Of a stretch of 64,000 nt of DNA, positions 17,778 through 27,160 are shown in pieces. How positions within the stretch are numbered: the first letter of the stretch is position 1; the number at the start of each line of letters is the position of its first letter. The notes under the pieces are model-generated. The model was not told the DNA's origin. It searched no databases and saw only the letters and a program-made list of their open reading frames with translations. Made by a program: the position numbers and the translations under genes. Origin of the DNA: Synechococcus sp. MIT S9220 (lineage in GTDB: Bacteria; Cyanobacteriota; Cyanobacteriia; PCC-6307; Cyanobiaceae); assembly GCF_014304815.1 (NCBI RefSeq), contig NZ_CP047958.1, positions 1,364,001 through 1,428,000 on the forward strand, in the 5' to 3' direction.

Positions 17778-19130
17778 ATGCTCGCTGTCGCTGTTCTGGC
17801 CGCAGGCAAAGGCACCCGCATGAAGAGTGCACTGCCAAAAGTGCTGCAGCCGCTGGCTGGCGCCACTCTGGTGGAGCGGGTTCTGGCCAGCGCCGGCAAT
17901 CTGCAGCCTGAGCGGCGAATTCTGATCGTTGGCCATCAGGCCGCTCGTGTTGAACAGCAGCTGAGCCCCATCGGCGGGCTGGAATTTGTCTTGCAGGATC
18001 CTCAGAACGGCACAGGCCACGCCGTGCAACAGCTGTTGACGCCATTGCAGGGTTTTGAGGGGGAGCTGCTGGTGCTGAATGGCGACGTCCCGCTGCTGCG
18101 TGCTGAAACCATCGATCAGTTGGTGGCCACACACCGGAGCAGTGGCGCCGATGTGACCCTGCTGACGGCACGACTGGACGACCCCACGGGCTATGGACGC
18201 GTTTTTGCAACTGCCGATGGCCAGGTGAGCGCCATCGTTGAGCATCGCGACTGCAATGAGGAACAACGCTGCAACAACCTCACCAATGCTGGCATCTACT
18301 GCTTCAACTGGCGCAAGCTCGCAGCCGTGCTGCCGACGCTGAGCACGGACAACGACCAGGGCGAGTTGTACCTCACCGACACCGTTGGCATGCTCGATCG
18401 GGCCATGCACCTGGAAGTGCAGGATTCTGATGAAGTGAACGGCATCAACAACCGGCGCCAGCTGGCTCAGTGCGAAGCCCTGTTGCAGCAGCGCCTCAAA
18501 GAACACTGGATGGATGAGGGGGTCACCTTTGTGGATCCGAACAGCTGCAGCCTGAGTGAAACCTGCCAGTTCGGTCGCGATGTGGTGATCGAAGCTCAAA
18601 CACACCTGCGCGGCGCTTGCCAGATCGGCGACAACTGCCGACTCGGACCCGGCAGCCTTCTGGAGGATGCAGTGCTTGGGGACGGTGTCACCGTGCTGCA
18701 CTCGGTGATCAATAAGGCCGAGGTGGGAAGCAACACTGCAGTTGGACCTTTCGCCCACCTCCGGCCAGCTGCGGCCATCGGCGATGACTGCAAGATCGGC
18801 AATTTCGTTGAGGTGAAAAAGAGCACCATTGCCAATGGCAGCAAAGTGAATCACCTCAGCTACATCGGCGATGCCGAGCTGGGGAGCAATGTGAATGTGG
18901 GCGCTGGCACGATCACGGCCAACTACGACGGCGTGAACAAACACCGCACCGTGATCGGCGACAACAGCAAAACAGGAGCCAATTCAGTGCTGGTGGCACC
19001 GATCACCCTTGGAAAGAGTGTCACGGTGGCGGCCGGTTCAACTCTCACAAAAAACGTTGCTGATGGAGCTCTGGCGATTGGACGCGCCAAACAGACGATG
19101 AAAGAGAACTGGTCGGAAGTGAAGCCATAG
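17778..19130 (+). CDS. glmU: bifunctional N-acetylglucosamine-1-P uridyltransferase / glucosamine-1-P acetyltransferase
   Basis: A 450-residue enzyme making UDP-GlcNAc for peptidoglycan and LPS. The N-terminal pyrophosphorylase domain begins with [20 protein letters not shown] and contains QNGTGHAVQ and LNGDVPLL. From about residue 255 the left-handed beta-helix acetyltransferase domain shows hexapeptide repeats ([33 protein letters not shown]) and the active-site stretch [14 protein letters not shown]. Length is standard (456 in E. coli). A long inverted repeat follows the stop. Confidence 0.97.
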   Translation: MLAVAVLAAGKGTRMKSALPKVLQPLAGATLVERVLASAGNLQPERRILIVGHQAARVEQQLSPIGGLEFVLQDPQNGTGHAVQQLLTPLQGFEGELLVLNGDVPLLRAETIDQLVATHRSSGADVTLLTARLDDPTGYGRVFATADGQVSAIVEHRDCNEEQRCNNLTNAGIYCFNWRKLAAVLPTLSTDNDQGELYLTDTVGMLDRAMHLEVQDSDEVNGINNRRQLAQCEALLQQRLKEHWMDEGVTFVDPNSCSLSETCQFGRDVVIEAQTHLRGACQIGDNCRLGPGSLLEDAVLGDGVTVLHSVINKAEVGSNTAVGPFAHLRPAAAIGDDCKIGNFVEVKKSTIANGSKVNHLSYIGDAELGSNVNVGAGTITANYDGVNKHRTVIGDNSKTGANSVLVAPITLGKSVTVAAGSTLTKNVADGALAIGRAKQTMKENWSEVKP

Positions 19131-19135
19131 AGCCA

Positions 19136-19171
19136 ATCCCAAAACAAAGGAAAACTCAGCACTTTTGGGAT
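19136..19171. terminator. inverted repeat just after glmU, possible terminator
   Basis: Perfect 9-bp arms ATCCCAAAA/TTTTGGGAT (19136-19144, 19163-19171) with an 18-base loop begin five bases after the glmU stop. There is no T run after it, so termination is likely but not certain. Confidence 0.45.
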
Positions 19172-19338
19172 CTGTCGGCCTCCAACATCAGCTGACGCTG
19201 AACGTTGGATCCACTACCAACAAGGGTGGCGTTGATGGCGCTTCTGCCATCAAGCAAACCCGACAGATTGTCAGAGAAGTGTGGAGCTCGACTCCATAGC
19301 CAAGCCAGTTCCTGACGTCCGACCTCTCCCCTGAGCAT
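19156..19338 (-). CDS. doubtful 60-residue antisense ORF
   Basis: A minus-strand frame from ATG 19338 to 19156 reads LAWLWSRAPHFSDNLSGLLD and SAINATLVGSGSNVQ, with protein-like composition. It fills the gap between glmU and the lipid-kinase fusion gene without overlapping either. It has no visible ribosome-binding site and no known family, and its 3' end sits inside the inverted repeat at 19163. Confidence 0.28.
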   Translation of the reverse strand: MLRGEVGRQELAWLWSRAPHFSDNLSGLLDGRSAINATLVGSGSNVQRQLMLEADRSQKC

Positions 19339-19340
19339 CG

Positions 19341-20648
19341 ATGCCGTCAAAGATTGTTCTCAATGCCGATCTGAACGTCTGTTCGGCACTCAGATCCTGG
19401 GCCTGCAACAACAGTGAGGTGCTCAAAGGTTTCGATCTTCTCGTTGCCGAGGATGTGCTTGAACGCATGACCAGCGACGGCAACCTCGGCAATCTTGCTG
19501 TGACGTCATCGCGCGCCATCGCGGAAGGGGGCGATATCGAACTGGCCGCGACGATTCTGCACGGTGAGATCAGCGGCCTGGTCCATTTCCCTGCCCCAGG
19601 AGCTGAACGGGCCGGGGATGTGCTGTCGGAGCCGCTGCTACGGGCAGCGCTACTCAACAACCTGCCGATTGCTCTCAATCCCGCCACCGCGTCGGCAATC
19701 CTTCGGGGCATCAAGGGAAGTCGCCGGGGCTTTTTGATTTTCAACCCCGTCGCCGGACAGGGCGATCCCAATGCCGAACTCGCCGAGATCCGCAACCACC
19801 TCGAGCCACAGATCATGCTTGAGGTGTGGATGACCAAGCCCGGTCTGGATCCGGGCGTGCAGGCACAAGAACTGATCAAAGAGATCAACGCCTTCGATCA
19901 AGAGGGGCAGGGTAAATCGCTGATCATTGCCTCCGGTGGTGATGGCACGGTGGGTGCCGTCGCCAGTGCACTGCGAGGCACTGACATTCCTCTAGGCATC
20001 ATTCCCCGCGGCACGGCCAACGCCTTCTCCGTCGCGCTGGGAATTCCAACGTCCGTCAAGGCTGCCTGCACCAATCTGATCCTCGGCAACACGCGCCTGG
20101 TGGATGTGGCGCTCTGCAATGACAAGCCGATGATCCTGCTGGCAGGGCTTGGCTTCGAAGCCGGCATGGTGAACAAAGCCAGCCGTGAACTGAAAAACAT
20201 GCTGGGGCCGATGGCTTACATCTTCTCGGGAGCCAGGCAATTGGTGGAACAGCAACCCTTTGATGCCAAATTGATCATCGACGGCGAAGCAACGGAAGTG
20301 CATGCCAGCGCCATCACCGTGGCCAACGCCGCTCCGGCCACATCGGTGATGGCCCAGGGATTCGGACAGGTGATCCCCGATGACGGCCAGCTTGAGGTGA
20401 TCATCGCTTCACCACGGGGCCGGATGGGCGGATTCTCAGTGTTGTCCAGCCTGGCGAAATCAGCAGTGCTCAAGAACAGCGCCAACAATGCCGATATCTT
20501 TTGCGTACGCACCCATCAACTGAGCGTGACGCTTCCCAAGCCTCAAACCATGGTGATTGATGGTGAGATCGAGGAAACCGATCACATGACCGTGTCGGTG
20601 ATTCCTGATGCGCTGAAGGTCATCGCACCGATCCGTCTCAGCCCTTGA
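19341..20648 (+). CDS. methylglyoxal-synthase-like / diacylglycerol kinase fusion protein
   Basis: A 435-residue two-domain protein. Residues ~1-125 look like a diverged methylglyoxal synthase fold: GGDIELAATILHGEISGLVH and LLRAALLNNLPIALNPATAS align with the MgsA core. The Asp of GGD is kept, but other catalytic His/Asp residues of E. coli MgsA are not obvious. Residues ~130-435 are a DAGK/YegS/LCB5 catalytic domain with IFNPVAGQGD, the nucleotide motif SGGDGTVGAVASAL (~199-212) and IPRGTANAFSVALG. It likely phosphorylates a lipid; the N-domain may be regulatory. The stop overlaps the next gene (TTGA). Confidence 0.82.
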   Translation: MPSKIVLNADLNVCSALRSWACNNSEVLKGFDLLVAEDVLERMTSDGNLGNLAVTSSRAIAEGGDIELAATILHGEISGLVHFPAPGAERAGDVLSEPLLRAALLNNLPIALNPATASAILRGIKGSRRGFLIFNPVAGQGDPNAELAEIRNHLEPQIMLEVWMTKPGLDPGVQAQELIKEINAFDQEGQGKSLIIASGGDGTVGAVASALRGTDIPLGIIPRGTANAFSVALGIPTSVKAACTNLILGNTRLVDVALCNDKPMILLAGLGFEAGMVNKASRELKNMLGPMAYIFSGARQLVEQQPFDAKLIIDGEATEVHASAITVANAAPATSVMAQGFGQVIPDDGQLEVIIASPRGRMGGFSVLSSLAKSAVLKNSANNADIFCVRTHQLSVTLPKPQTMVIDGEIEETDHMTVSVIPDALKVIAPIRLSP

Positions 20649-22222
20649 ATCTCGCCAGCGACCCGCCGATCGAGCGCAAGATCACGCGCATGGCACAGCG
20701 TGTTCGCTGGCAGCATCCGGCGATCAGCGCACGCAAGATTGACCAGACACGGCTGGTAATCGAGCAGCCAGGCATGAACAGCGGGGAGCACTCCGCTTTT
20801 CACTTTCTGGTTCTTGGCGACAGTGGAACCGGCCGGCATCGACGCCACAGTCCTCCACGTCACATTGCTGAACGTCTGCTCCCACACAAAGACAAGGCAG
20901 CGTTTCTGCTGCATACAGGTGATGTGGTGTACCTGGTCGGCGCCGCGGCCCAGTACCGCAACAACTTCATTCGCCCCTACAGGGAATGGCTCACTGGCGG
21001 AGAGAGCTGGGAAAGCATCCAGCCACAGAACCTGGTGTTCAACCAGCCCTTCCTGCCGGTGCTCGGCAACCACGACTACTACGATCTGGCCCCGATCATC
21101 TCGGCAATGGCCGGATTAACCCTGCCGCTGCGTCGCCATCTGCAGTGGTTTCACGACGTGGACACGGGATGGCGCGGATCCGACCAGGGAGGTTGCTTTG
21201 CCCATGCCTTCATGGATGTGCTGTCGGATGTATCCAGCAGTCGATTGGACGACTATCTCGACCGCCATTACACGGCTGAATGGGATGGTCAACGCTGCCT
21301 GCATTACCAACCCGGCCATCACACCAGACTGCCGAACCGCTACTACCGGTTTCGTCATGCCGGTGTGGACGTCTTCGCGCTCGACTCCAACACCCTGATT
21401 GCTCCGTTGAGCGGACGCGATGACCGTGCCTCGCTGAGACAACAGCTGAAATCCCTCGACGACGAGCAGACCCGCTGCCTGAAAGCGCTGTCGCTGAAAG
21501 CCCGCGATGAACAGCAACGCGATGGATTAATGGATGATCTCGAGACCCTGCAGGAGGAACGGCTCGATCTGCAACGGAGGCTTCACCATCACGCCGCTGA
21601 AGATGGCGAGCAGCTCACATGGCTGCGCGAAGGACTGATCGCATCCCATCGGGATCCGCGTGTTCGCGGCCGAATCCTGACCCTGCATCACCCTCCCTAC
21701 GTAACCGAGAGAACCAAATGGGCACAGGCCGACACACTCGGGATCAGGCAGCGGCTGCGCACTGTTCTTGATGATGTCAACCGAGTCCTCGGCCTTCAGA
21801 GCCGCAGTCAACGAACCGTCGATCTCGTGCTCAGCGGGCATGCTCACTGCCTCGAGATTTTGAGGACAGACGACACCGGTCATGGCGATTCATTCACCAA
21901 CTGGGCTGTCTGCGGTGGCAGCGGCTACAGCCTGCGGGACCAGCGAGGACAGGGCCCTCACCTCAGCGAATCGCAGAGCAATGGAGAGCAGCGACGGGTC
22001 GCCACCAGTGACCTGTATGTGGGCAGGAGCTGGGCAGACTGCGATGGCGGCAAGGCTTACAGCGCCCTGCGAGTCGACATCAGCGAGGGCAGTCCCCTGC
22101 GAATCCAACTGACTCCCCTGATCTCCCATCATGAGGAGAACGGCTGGAATGAGGTCACGATGAATCCGATCGAACTGCCGCAACCTGATCAACTCAAAAC
22201 AATGATCTCAAACGCCAATTGA
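20645..22222 (+). CDS. calcineurin-like metallophosphoesterase
   Basis: A 525-residue protein with the five metal-site blocks of the superfamily: VLGDSGTG (~58), HTGDVVYL (~91), VLGNHDYYD (~139), LHHPPY (~347) and LSGHAHCLEIL (~397). A helical insert around residues 270-310 (KARDEQQRDGLMDDLETLQE) is unusual. No signal peptide is evident, so it is probably cytoplasmic. It begins with TTG 20645, overlapping the upstream stop. Co-translation with the lipid-kinase fusion suggests a shared phosphorus or lipid role, but the substrate is unknown. Confidence 0.82.
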   Translation: MNLASDPPIERKITRMAQRVRWQHPAISARKIDQTRLVIEQPGMNSGEHSAFHFLVLGDSGTGRHRRHSPPRHIAERLLPHKDKAAFLLHTGDVVYLVGAAAQYRNNFIRPYREWLTGGESWESIQPQNLVFNQPFLPVLGNHDYYDLAPIISAMAGLTLPLRRHLQWFHDVDTGWRGSDQGGCFAHAFMDVLSDVSSSRLDDYLDRHYTAEWDGQRCLHYQPGHHTRLPNRYYRFRHAGVDVFALDSNTLIAPLSGRDDRASLRQQLKSLDDEQTRCLKALSLKARDEQQRDGLMDDLETLQEERLDLQRRLHHHAAEDGEQLTWLREGLIASHRDPRVRGRILTLHHPPYVTERTKWAQADTLGIRQRLRTVLDDVNRVLGLQSRSQRTVDLVLSGHAHCLEILRTDDTGHGDSFTNWAVCGGSGYSLRDQRGQGPHLSESQSNGEQRRVATSDLYVGRSWADCDGGKAYSALRVDISEGSPLRIQLTPLISHHEENGWNEVTMNPIELPQPDQLKTMISNAN

Positions 22223-22270
22223 ACGGTTGGCAATCCTTGTTGTAGGCAACATCAACGCGCAACACTGATC

Positions 22271-22309
22271 CGAATCCACTGTTCGAATCAACTGTTCGAA
22301 TCCACTGAT
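22271..22309. repeat. three tandem 13-base repeats
   Basis: Three adjacent near-identical copies of CGAATCCACTGTT occupy 22271-22283, 22284-22296 (one change) and 22297-22309 (last two bases differ). They lie in the gap between the phosphoesterase gene and the small gene at 22379. The unit contains GTTCGAATC, reminiscent of a tRNA T-loop, but no tRNA is present. Confidence 0.8.
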
Positions 22310-22378
22310 TGTCTTCAGGTGATGCCGATGGCCTGATGCTGATCATGCGGGACGTTGGGTGCATCCATCACTGGATCC

Positions 22379-22573
22379 ATGAACGATCACAAGCGCTACA
22401 CGGTGCGTTATCGCGACGCCAGCAGCCGACAGATCGAATCCTGTTACTACGCCGGTGATGCGTTTGAGGCCAGAGTTCTGGCCATGGAGTCGGTTCCCTA
22501 CATCCGAAACCACCCCCATGCCATCGATCTGATTCGCTGCGAAGACACACAATCAGGAGTGATGGCGGCCTAA
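22379..22573 (+). CDS. small conserved-looking protein (64 aa)
   Basis: From ATG 22379 the 64-residue product reads YTVRYRDASSRQIESCYYAG then FEARVLAMESVPYIRNHPHA. This is a compact alpha/beta domain, which looks like a genuine picocyanobacterial hypothetical protein. Upstream in-frame starts exist (22355) but add low-quality sequence. It converges on murF with 10 bases between. Function unknown. Confidence 0.65.
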   Translation: MNDHKRYTVRYRDASSRQIESCYYAGDAFEARVLAMESVPYIRNHPHAIDLIRCEDTQSGVMAA

Positions 22574-22583
22574 ACCGCAACCC

Positions 22584-23972
22584 TCAGGGTTGCTGGAGCA
22601 AAGGGATCAGTCGCTCAAGAGCAACTCCGCGGCTGGCCTTGAGCAACAGCGTGTCGCCCGGCTGTAACCAGTGATTGAGAGGTTCTGCAGCCAGTTCGGG
22701 CGATTCCACAAGAGCGAATCGCTCGAGAGAGGTCGCCGCTCGCTGCATGGCAGCGGCCTCCTCACCCGACGCCACAGCCACCAGACCATCCAGTCCGAGC
22801 TGGACGGCTCTGGAGACCACGGCCTGATGCAGCTCGATGCTGCTGGCGCCGAGCTCGAGCATGGTGCCGAGTACGGCGAATCGCCGACCGCTCTGCTGTG
22901 CCAGGAGATCCAGAGCTGCAAGCACGGCTTCCGGGGAAGCGTTGTAGGTCTCATCGAGAACAGTGATTGTGCCGATGCTCAGGCGCCGGTTACGGCCACC
23001 GGGCACCGTCACCTTGAGGTGCTGAAGATCCGCCAGGGGAACACCGAGTTCTGAGGCCACCGCCAGAGCCAGCATCAAGTTGCGGGCATTGTGACGACCC
23101 TCTAGCGGACAGGAGAAGCGCAGACCCTCGAGGCTGAGCAGACCCTGCTGTGGATCATGAACACCGATCAGATCGGGCGCAGGACAATCACTCTCCGGCA
23201 GGTCAGCGGCGATGTCACCTTCAAGGGCAACCCGCAGCGTGCGGCCACTCCAGCAGCGCGACAGGGCTTGTTCCAAAAGGGGATCACCCGCTGGAATCAC
23301 AACCACTCCCTGGGGGGCCAAAGCGGCAGTGATCTCACACTTGGCCGTGGCGATGGCCGCACGACTGCCCAGCCGACCGACGTGTGCCGTACCGATGTTG
23401 GTGATCACGGCAATCTCCGGCTCAGCACAACGGGAGAGACGTTCAATCTCACCCAGGCCGCGCATACCCATTTCCAACACCACAGCAGCATGGTCTTGAT
23501 GCGCACCCATCAGGGTGAGCGGCACGCCAATGTCGTTGTTGTTGTTGCTGACCGTGGCTTGAACATCTCCAAGAGGCGCCAGCGTTGCTCGGATCAGCTC
23601 ACGGGTGGTTGTCTTTCCGGCTGAACCGGTCACGGCCACCACACTGGCCTTGAGCTGACGCCTGTGCAGTGTGGCCAGCTGCTGATAGGCCCAGAGTGTG
23701 TCCTCCACCCTCCAGTGCAGCAATCCCTCCGGCAGGGGCTCGTTCCAGTCACTGGCCACAACTGCGGCTTGCGCTCCCAGCTGCGCGGCTTGGTTCAAAA
23801 AGATATGTCCGTCAAAGCGTTCACCGCGCAAGGGGATGAAGAACGCACCCGGTTGCAGCTGGCGACTGTCAGTGCAGACAGGCCCGAGCTCGACCTGCAA
23901 CTGAGCTGACGTTGCTCCGCTGATTTCGGGATGCCCCCAAAGCTGCACAAGCTGGGCAAGCTGCAGCGTCAT
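22584..23972 (-). CDS. murF: UDP-N-acetylmuramoyl-tripeptide--D-alanyl-D-alanine ligase
   Basis: A 462-residue cytoplasmic Mur ligase that adds D-Ala-D-Ala to the muramoyl tripeptide. The ATP loop VVAVTGSAGKTTTRELI is at about residues 111-127, NNNNDIGVPLTLM follows, and AVVLEMGMRGLGEIERLS carries the catalytic glutamate. The C-terminal domain holds LDETYNASPEA. Length is typical (452 in E. coli). The start overlaps the stop of the upstream membrane-protein gene by 4 bases. Confidence 0.95.
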   Translation of the reverse strand: MTLQLAQLVQLWGHPEISGATSAQLQVELGPVCTDSRQLQPGAFFIPLRGERFDGHIFLNQAAQLGAQAAVVASDWNEPLPEGLLHWRVEDTLWAYQQLATLHRRQLKASVVAVTGSAGKTTTRELIRATLAPLGDVQATVSNNNNDIGVPLTLMGAHQDHAAVVLEMGMRGLGEIERLSRCAEPEIAVITNIGTAHVGRLGSRAAIATAKCEITAALAPQGVVVIPAGDPLLEQALSRCWSGRTLRVALEGDIAADLPESDCPAPDLIGVHDPQQGLLSLEGLRFSCPLEGRHNARNLMLALAVASELGVPLADLQHLKVTVPGGRNRRLSIGTITVLDETYNASPEAVLAALDLLAQQSGRRFAVLGTMLELGASSIELHQAVVSRAVQLGLDGLVAVASGEEAAAMQRAATSLERFALVESPELAAEPLNHWLQPGDTLLLKASRGVALERLIPLLQQP

Positions 23973-24751
23973 GGCGAAGGCAACGGATCAAACATGATCA
24001 TGCCGCCGCCCACCCGGGCTGGCCTGGCGAGCAGATGCTGATCGACATCTTCGAGGGTGATGGCGTCATAGCCCTGGTCCTGCAGAGTGGCCCACCAGCT
24101 TTCAGCGCGTTCGCGGCGGAGAGCCTGCGGCAAGTCAGACCACAGATCTGCATCCACAACCAGCACCGCAGCATTCTCAGCAGGCACGGGACGTGCAGAC
24201 AGCAACAAGCCTGCTGGAGCTGCCGCGTCGGCGTCCACTTGCTCCAGCAGGTTCAACAAGGGATCCACCTGAAGGACCGGGATCTCCGGCTCAGGGAGTT
24301 CGAGAGCGACAGGCTCAGGTGGCGCGGCCTGAATCGGCGCTTGTGGAGGAGACGTTGGCTTTGACATCTGTGCTGGATCAGCAGCATCCGCCACGATCTC
24401 TGGCGCTGACATCAGCGGCCGGGCCTCAGGCAAGGGAGTTGTGCGAATGCGTTCGACAGCTGGAACAGGGTCTGGATCGGCGCCGCTCAACGCTGCACGC
24501 AGCTGGACGACACAAAGAGCAAGCAGCAGCAGCAAAACGGCCAGCGCAACAGGCCAGAACAGAGGAGCTAGATCCTGCGGCCAAAAACCGGGCGTGGAAA
24601 GATCACCTTCGCGGTTGCGTCGCCAGAGTTCCTGAACGCGCAAGCGCAGATCAGCAGCTGCAGCGGGAAGATCCTGACGCAAGGCTTCCCAGGGGCTCTG
24701 GTAGGGAGCCGGAAGCGAACGTTCGTCCCTTGCGTCCTGATCCTGCATCAC
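23969..24751 (-). CDS. single-pass membrane protein with proline-rich linker
   Basis: A 260-residue protein. Residues 1-63 are polar and helical, one transmembrane helix (FWPVALAVLLLLLALCVVQL) spans about 66-86, then a ~90-residue Pro/Ala/Glu-rich linker leads to a C-terminal domain (from ~190) with VLVVDADLWSDLPQALRRER and WWATLQDQGYDAITLEDVDQ. By topology the C-terminal part is probably periplasmic. No family recognised. A 4-base overlap with murF suggests an envelope-related role by association only. Confidence 0.65.
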   Translation of the reverse strand: MMQDQDARDERSLPAPYQSPWEALRQDLPAAAADLRLRVQELWRRNREGDLSTPGFWPQDLAPLFWPVALAVLLLLLALCVVQLRAALSGADPDPVPAVERIRTTPLPEARPLMSAPEIVADAADPAQMSKPTSPPQAPIQAAPPEPVALELPEPEIPVLQVDPLLNLLEQVDADAAAPAGLLLSARPVPAENAAVLVVDADLWSDLPQALRRERAESWWATLQDQGYDAITLEDVDQHLLARPARVGGGMIMFDPLPSP

Positions 24752-24844
24752 TCAAGCGTTGGGACATGCAAACCGAGTGCCGCCCAGTTGGTGCGCACCA
24801 AGCCCATCACCATCATGGCCTGTCCTGACGGTGATGCGCTGGTT

Positions 24845-26389
24845 TTAGGAGCGCGACTGACGCAGCAAACGAGCCAGGGGGTTGCGACTGCTACGACCGC
24901 GGGCTTCTGCTTGCGGAGCTTCTTCGGACTGCGGTTCAACGGCTCCGTTGCGTGATGGATCAGCGTCCTGGCCCTGAGAGAACCGCTCGACAGCTGCCGC
25001 ATCGGGGCCGGGTTCCTTCAGACCACAGACATCCCTGTACATCTGGTCGTACTCCAGGGCCGAGCGCGCCCAGCTGTAGTCCTCACGCATGCCTCTCAGC
25101 TGGAGCTGTTTCCAGCTGTCCTGATGGCGGTAGGCCTCCCAGGCGCGTACCAGCGCGGTGTAGAAGTCGACAGCTTCAAAGCGATCGAAACAGAACCCTG
25201 TCCCCAAAGCATTGCGTGGATCGTGCGGCGGCACAGTGTCCACCAGTCCGCCCACCTTGCGGACAACAGGCACACTGCCGTAACGCATGGCATTGAGCTG
25301 ACTGATTCCACAGGGTTCAAAACGACTCGGCATCAAGAAGGCATCACTGCCGGCGTAGATCAGCCGGGAGAGTGCGTCGTCGTAGGTGAGGAACACCGAA
25401 ACCCTGCCCGGATGGCGAGAGGCGAGCTGCCACAGACCAGACTCCAGGCCACGCTCACCGGTGCCGAGCACAACGATCTGGGTATCGGTGTAGGCCAGAA
25501 GTCGATCGGCGACCTGAAGGAGCAGATCCACGCCTTTCTGATCAACCAGGCGCGTCACCATGCCCAAGACAAAGGCGTCATCGCGCACTTCAAGCCCCAT
25601 CCGCTCCTGCAGAACGCGCTTGCAAACCAGCTTTCCGCTGAGATCATCAGCGCTGTAATTCGCTGGCAGGGTCTTGTCTGTGGCGGGGTTCCATGCCTCT
25701 AGATCGATGCCATTGAGAATGCCGCGCAGCTTGCCGGAGATGTAGTTCAGCAACCCCTCGAGTTTTTCGCCGTATTCGGACGTGCGGATCTCCTGCGCGT
25801 AGGTCGGCGACACGGCATTGACACCTTCTGCGTAGAGCAGTGCTGCCGCCATGGTGTGATCACCCTGCATATACCAGGGGCACCAGGTCATGCGATCCAA
25901 CTTCCAGCGCCAGGGCCCCTGGTATTTGAGGTTGTGGATGGTGAAGACCGTGCTGATTTCAGGGTCTTGATGCATCCAGACCGGGATCATCCCGGTGTGC
26001 CAGTCGTGGCAATGCAGCACCTGGGGCTTCCACACATTCCAGGAGAATTCCGCCGCCGCACTGGCGAAGAAGGTGAAACGCCAGTCTTCGTCTTCGCCGC
26101 CGTAGATCCGCTCCGGATCGAACACGGGATGGCCCACCAGGTAAAGGGGAAGGCCATTGGTGGGATGGCGGGTCTCGAACACGGCAAATTCAGTGCCCAT
26201 GGTCTGGGCGCGCCAGATCGGTTCAGCGGGAATCTCGAGCTGGCTCCAGAGCTTGCTGTAGCCAGGCATGATCAGGCGCACGTCGTGGCCGAGCTGGGCC
26301 AGAGCGGGAGGCAGGGAGCCGACCACATCGCCCATACCGCCCACCTTCACCATGGGTGCACATTCGGCGGCGGCAAACAGCACACGCAT
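24845..26389 (-). CDS. glgA: glycogen synthase (ADP-glucose)
   Basis: A 514-residue GT5 glucosyltransferase elongating alpha-1,4-glucan from ADP-glucose. The N-terminal [16 protein letters not shown] (ADP-glucose binding) and the C-terminal domain motifs [20 protein letters not shown] and [16 protein letters not shown] are present. The last ~45 residues ([20 protein letters not shown] to the Arg/Ser-rich end) are an extra hydrophilic tail beyond the usual ~477-residue enzyme. It is the carbon-storage enzyme of the cell. Confidence 0.96.
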   Translation of the reverse strand: MRVLFAAAECAPMVKVGGMGDVVGSLPPALAQLGHDVRLIMPGYSKLWSQLEIPAEPIWRAQTMGTEFAVFETRHPTNGLPLYLVGHPVFDPERIYGGEDEDWRFTFFASAAAEFSWNVWKPQVLHCHDWHTGMIPVWMHQDPEISTVFTIHNLKYQGPWRWKLDRMTWCPWYMQGDHTMAAALLYAEGVNAVSPTYAQEIRTSEYGEKLEGLLNYISGKLRGILNGIDLEAWNPATDKTLPANYSADDLSGKLVCKRVLQERMGLEVRDDAFVLGMVTRLVDQKGVDLLLQVADRLLAYTDTQIVVLGTGERGLESGLWQLASRHPGRVSVFLTYDDALSRLIYAGSDAFLMPSRFEPCGISQLNAMRYGSVPVVRKVGGLVDTVPPHDPRNALGTGFCFDRFEAVDFYTALVRAWEAYRHQDSWKQLQLRGMREDYSWARSALEYDQMYRDVCGLKEPGPDAAAVERFSQGQDADPSRNGAVEPQSEEAPQAEARGRSSRNPLARLLRQSRS

Positions 26390-26451
26390 GGACGATCGAT
26401 CCGGCTAAGCGGCGCGACTGTAAGCGCAATCCCCCCCTGTCTTCAGGCCGA

Positions 26452-27126
26452 TCAGGGCAGCACGGTGACCGGAGTTCCGACACGCACCAGCTCGAAGATC
26501 TCCTGCACGTTCTCCTCGTAAAGACGCACACATCCGTGGGACACAGCGCGACCCACCGTCCAGCGATAGGGGGTGCCGTGGAAGCCAGCCACCGTGCAGC
26601 CATCGATATCGAGGTATTGCTCTCCATCCCAGCCTTCACGGCCTTTGCAATCGCGGTAGAAGCCAATCCAGCGGCTGCCAAGTGGGTTGGTCGCATCATC
26701 CGGGCCCAGCTTCTTGCCGTTGACCGGATGGGTCCACACCGGTTTCTTGACCTTCTGCATCACGCTGAATCGCCCCGCAGGTGTTTCCCAGCCCACGGTG
26801 CCGACCGCAGCTGGAAAGCGGCGGGTGAGCACACCGTCGTGCAGCACAAGCAGCTGGCGGTGTTGACGATCCAGCACCAGCTGCAATCCCACCCGCTGCA
26901 ATAGATCATCAGGAACCCGCTGCATCGATTCAGCATCCGAAACCGCTGCTGCCAGGGGAGGAATGGGATCAGGTTCGCGCTTGGCGGAGGGAGCGGCAGT
27001 CGTTTCAGACGCCACAGATGCATCGTTCGTGGGCTCTGCCTCAACAGACAGCGCCACACCAGGCAGCAACAACAGCAGGGCGGCCAAAGCCGGAAGGCCT
27101 GAAACGAAGGGAATGCGAACCGGCAT
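26452..27126 (-). CDS. L,D-transpeptidase (YkuD family), exported
   Basis: A 224-residue protein with an N-terminal signal peptide/hydrophobic segment (LPALAALLLLLPGVALSVEA), a Ser/Thr/Ala/Pro linker and a YkuD catalytic domain from about residue 85. The active-site block HGTPYRWTVGRAVSHGCVRL carries the catalytic Cys in SHGCVRL, and His in FHGT. It would form 3-3 peptidoglycan crosslinks or attach proteins to the wall in the periplasm. Located 35 bases downstream of menB on the same strand. Confidence 0.92.
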   Translation of the reverse strand: MPVRIPFVSGLPALAALLLLLPGVALSVEAEPTNDASVASETTAAPSAKREPDPIPPLAAAVSDAESMQRVPDDLLQRVGLQLVLDRQHRQLLVLHDGVLTRRFPAAVGTVGWETPAGRFSVMQKVKKPVWTHPVNGKKLGPDDATNPLGSRWIGFYRDCKGREGWDGEQYLDIDGCTVAGFHGTPYRWTVGRAVSHGCVRLYEENVQEIFELVRVGTPVTVLP

Positions 27127-27160
27127 CGCTACGCAGAGCGGGGGATTTCTCCCTGTTTAG

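Noticed and set aside
22271-22309. GTTCGAATC repeats considered as a tRNA T-arm
   Set aside because: No acceptor, D or anticodon stems can be formed around it.
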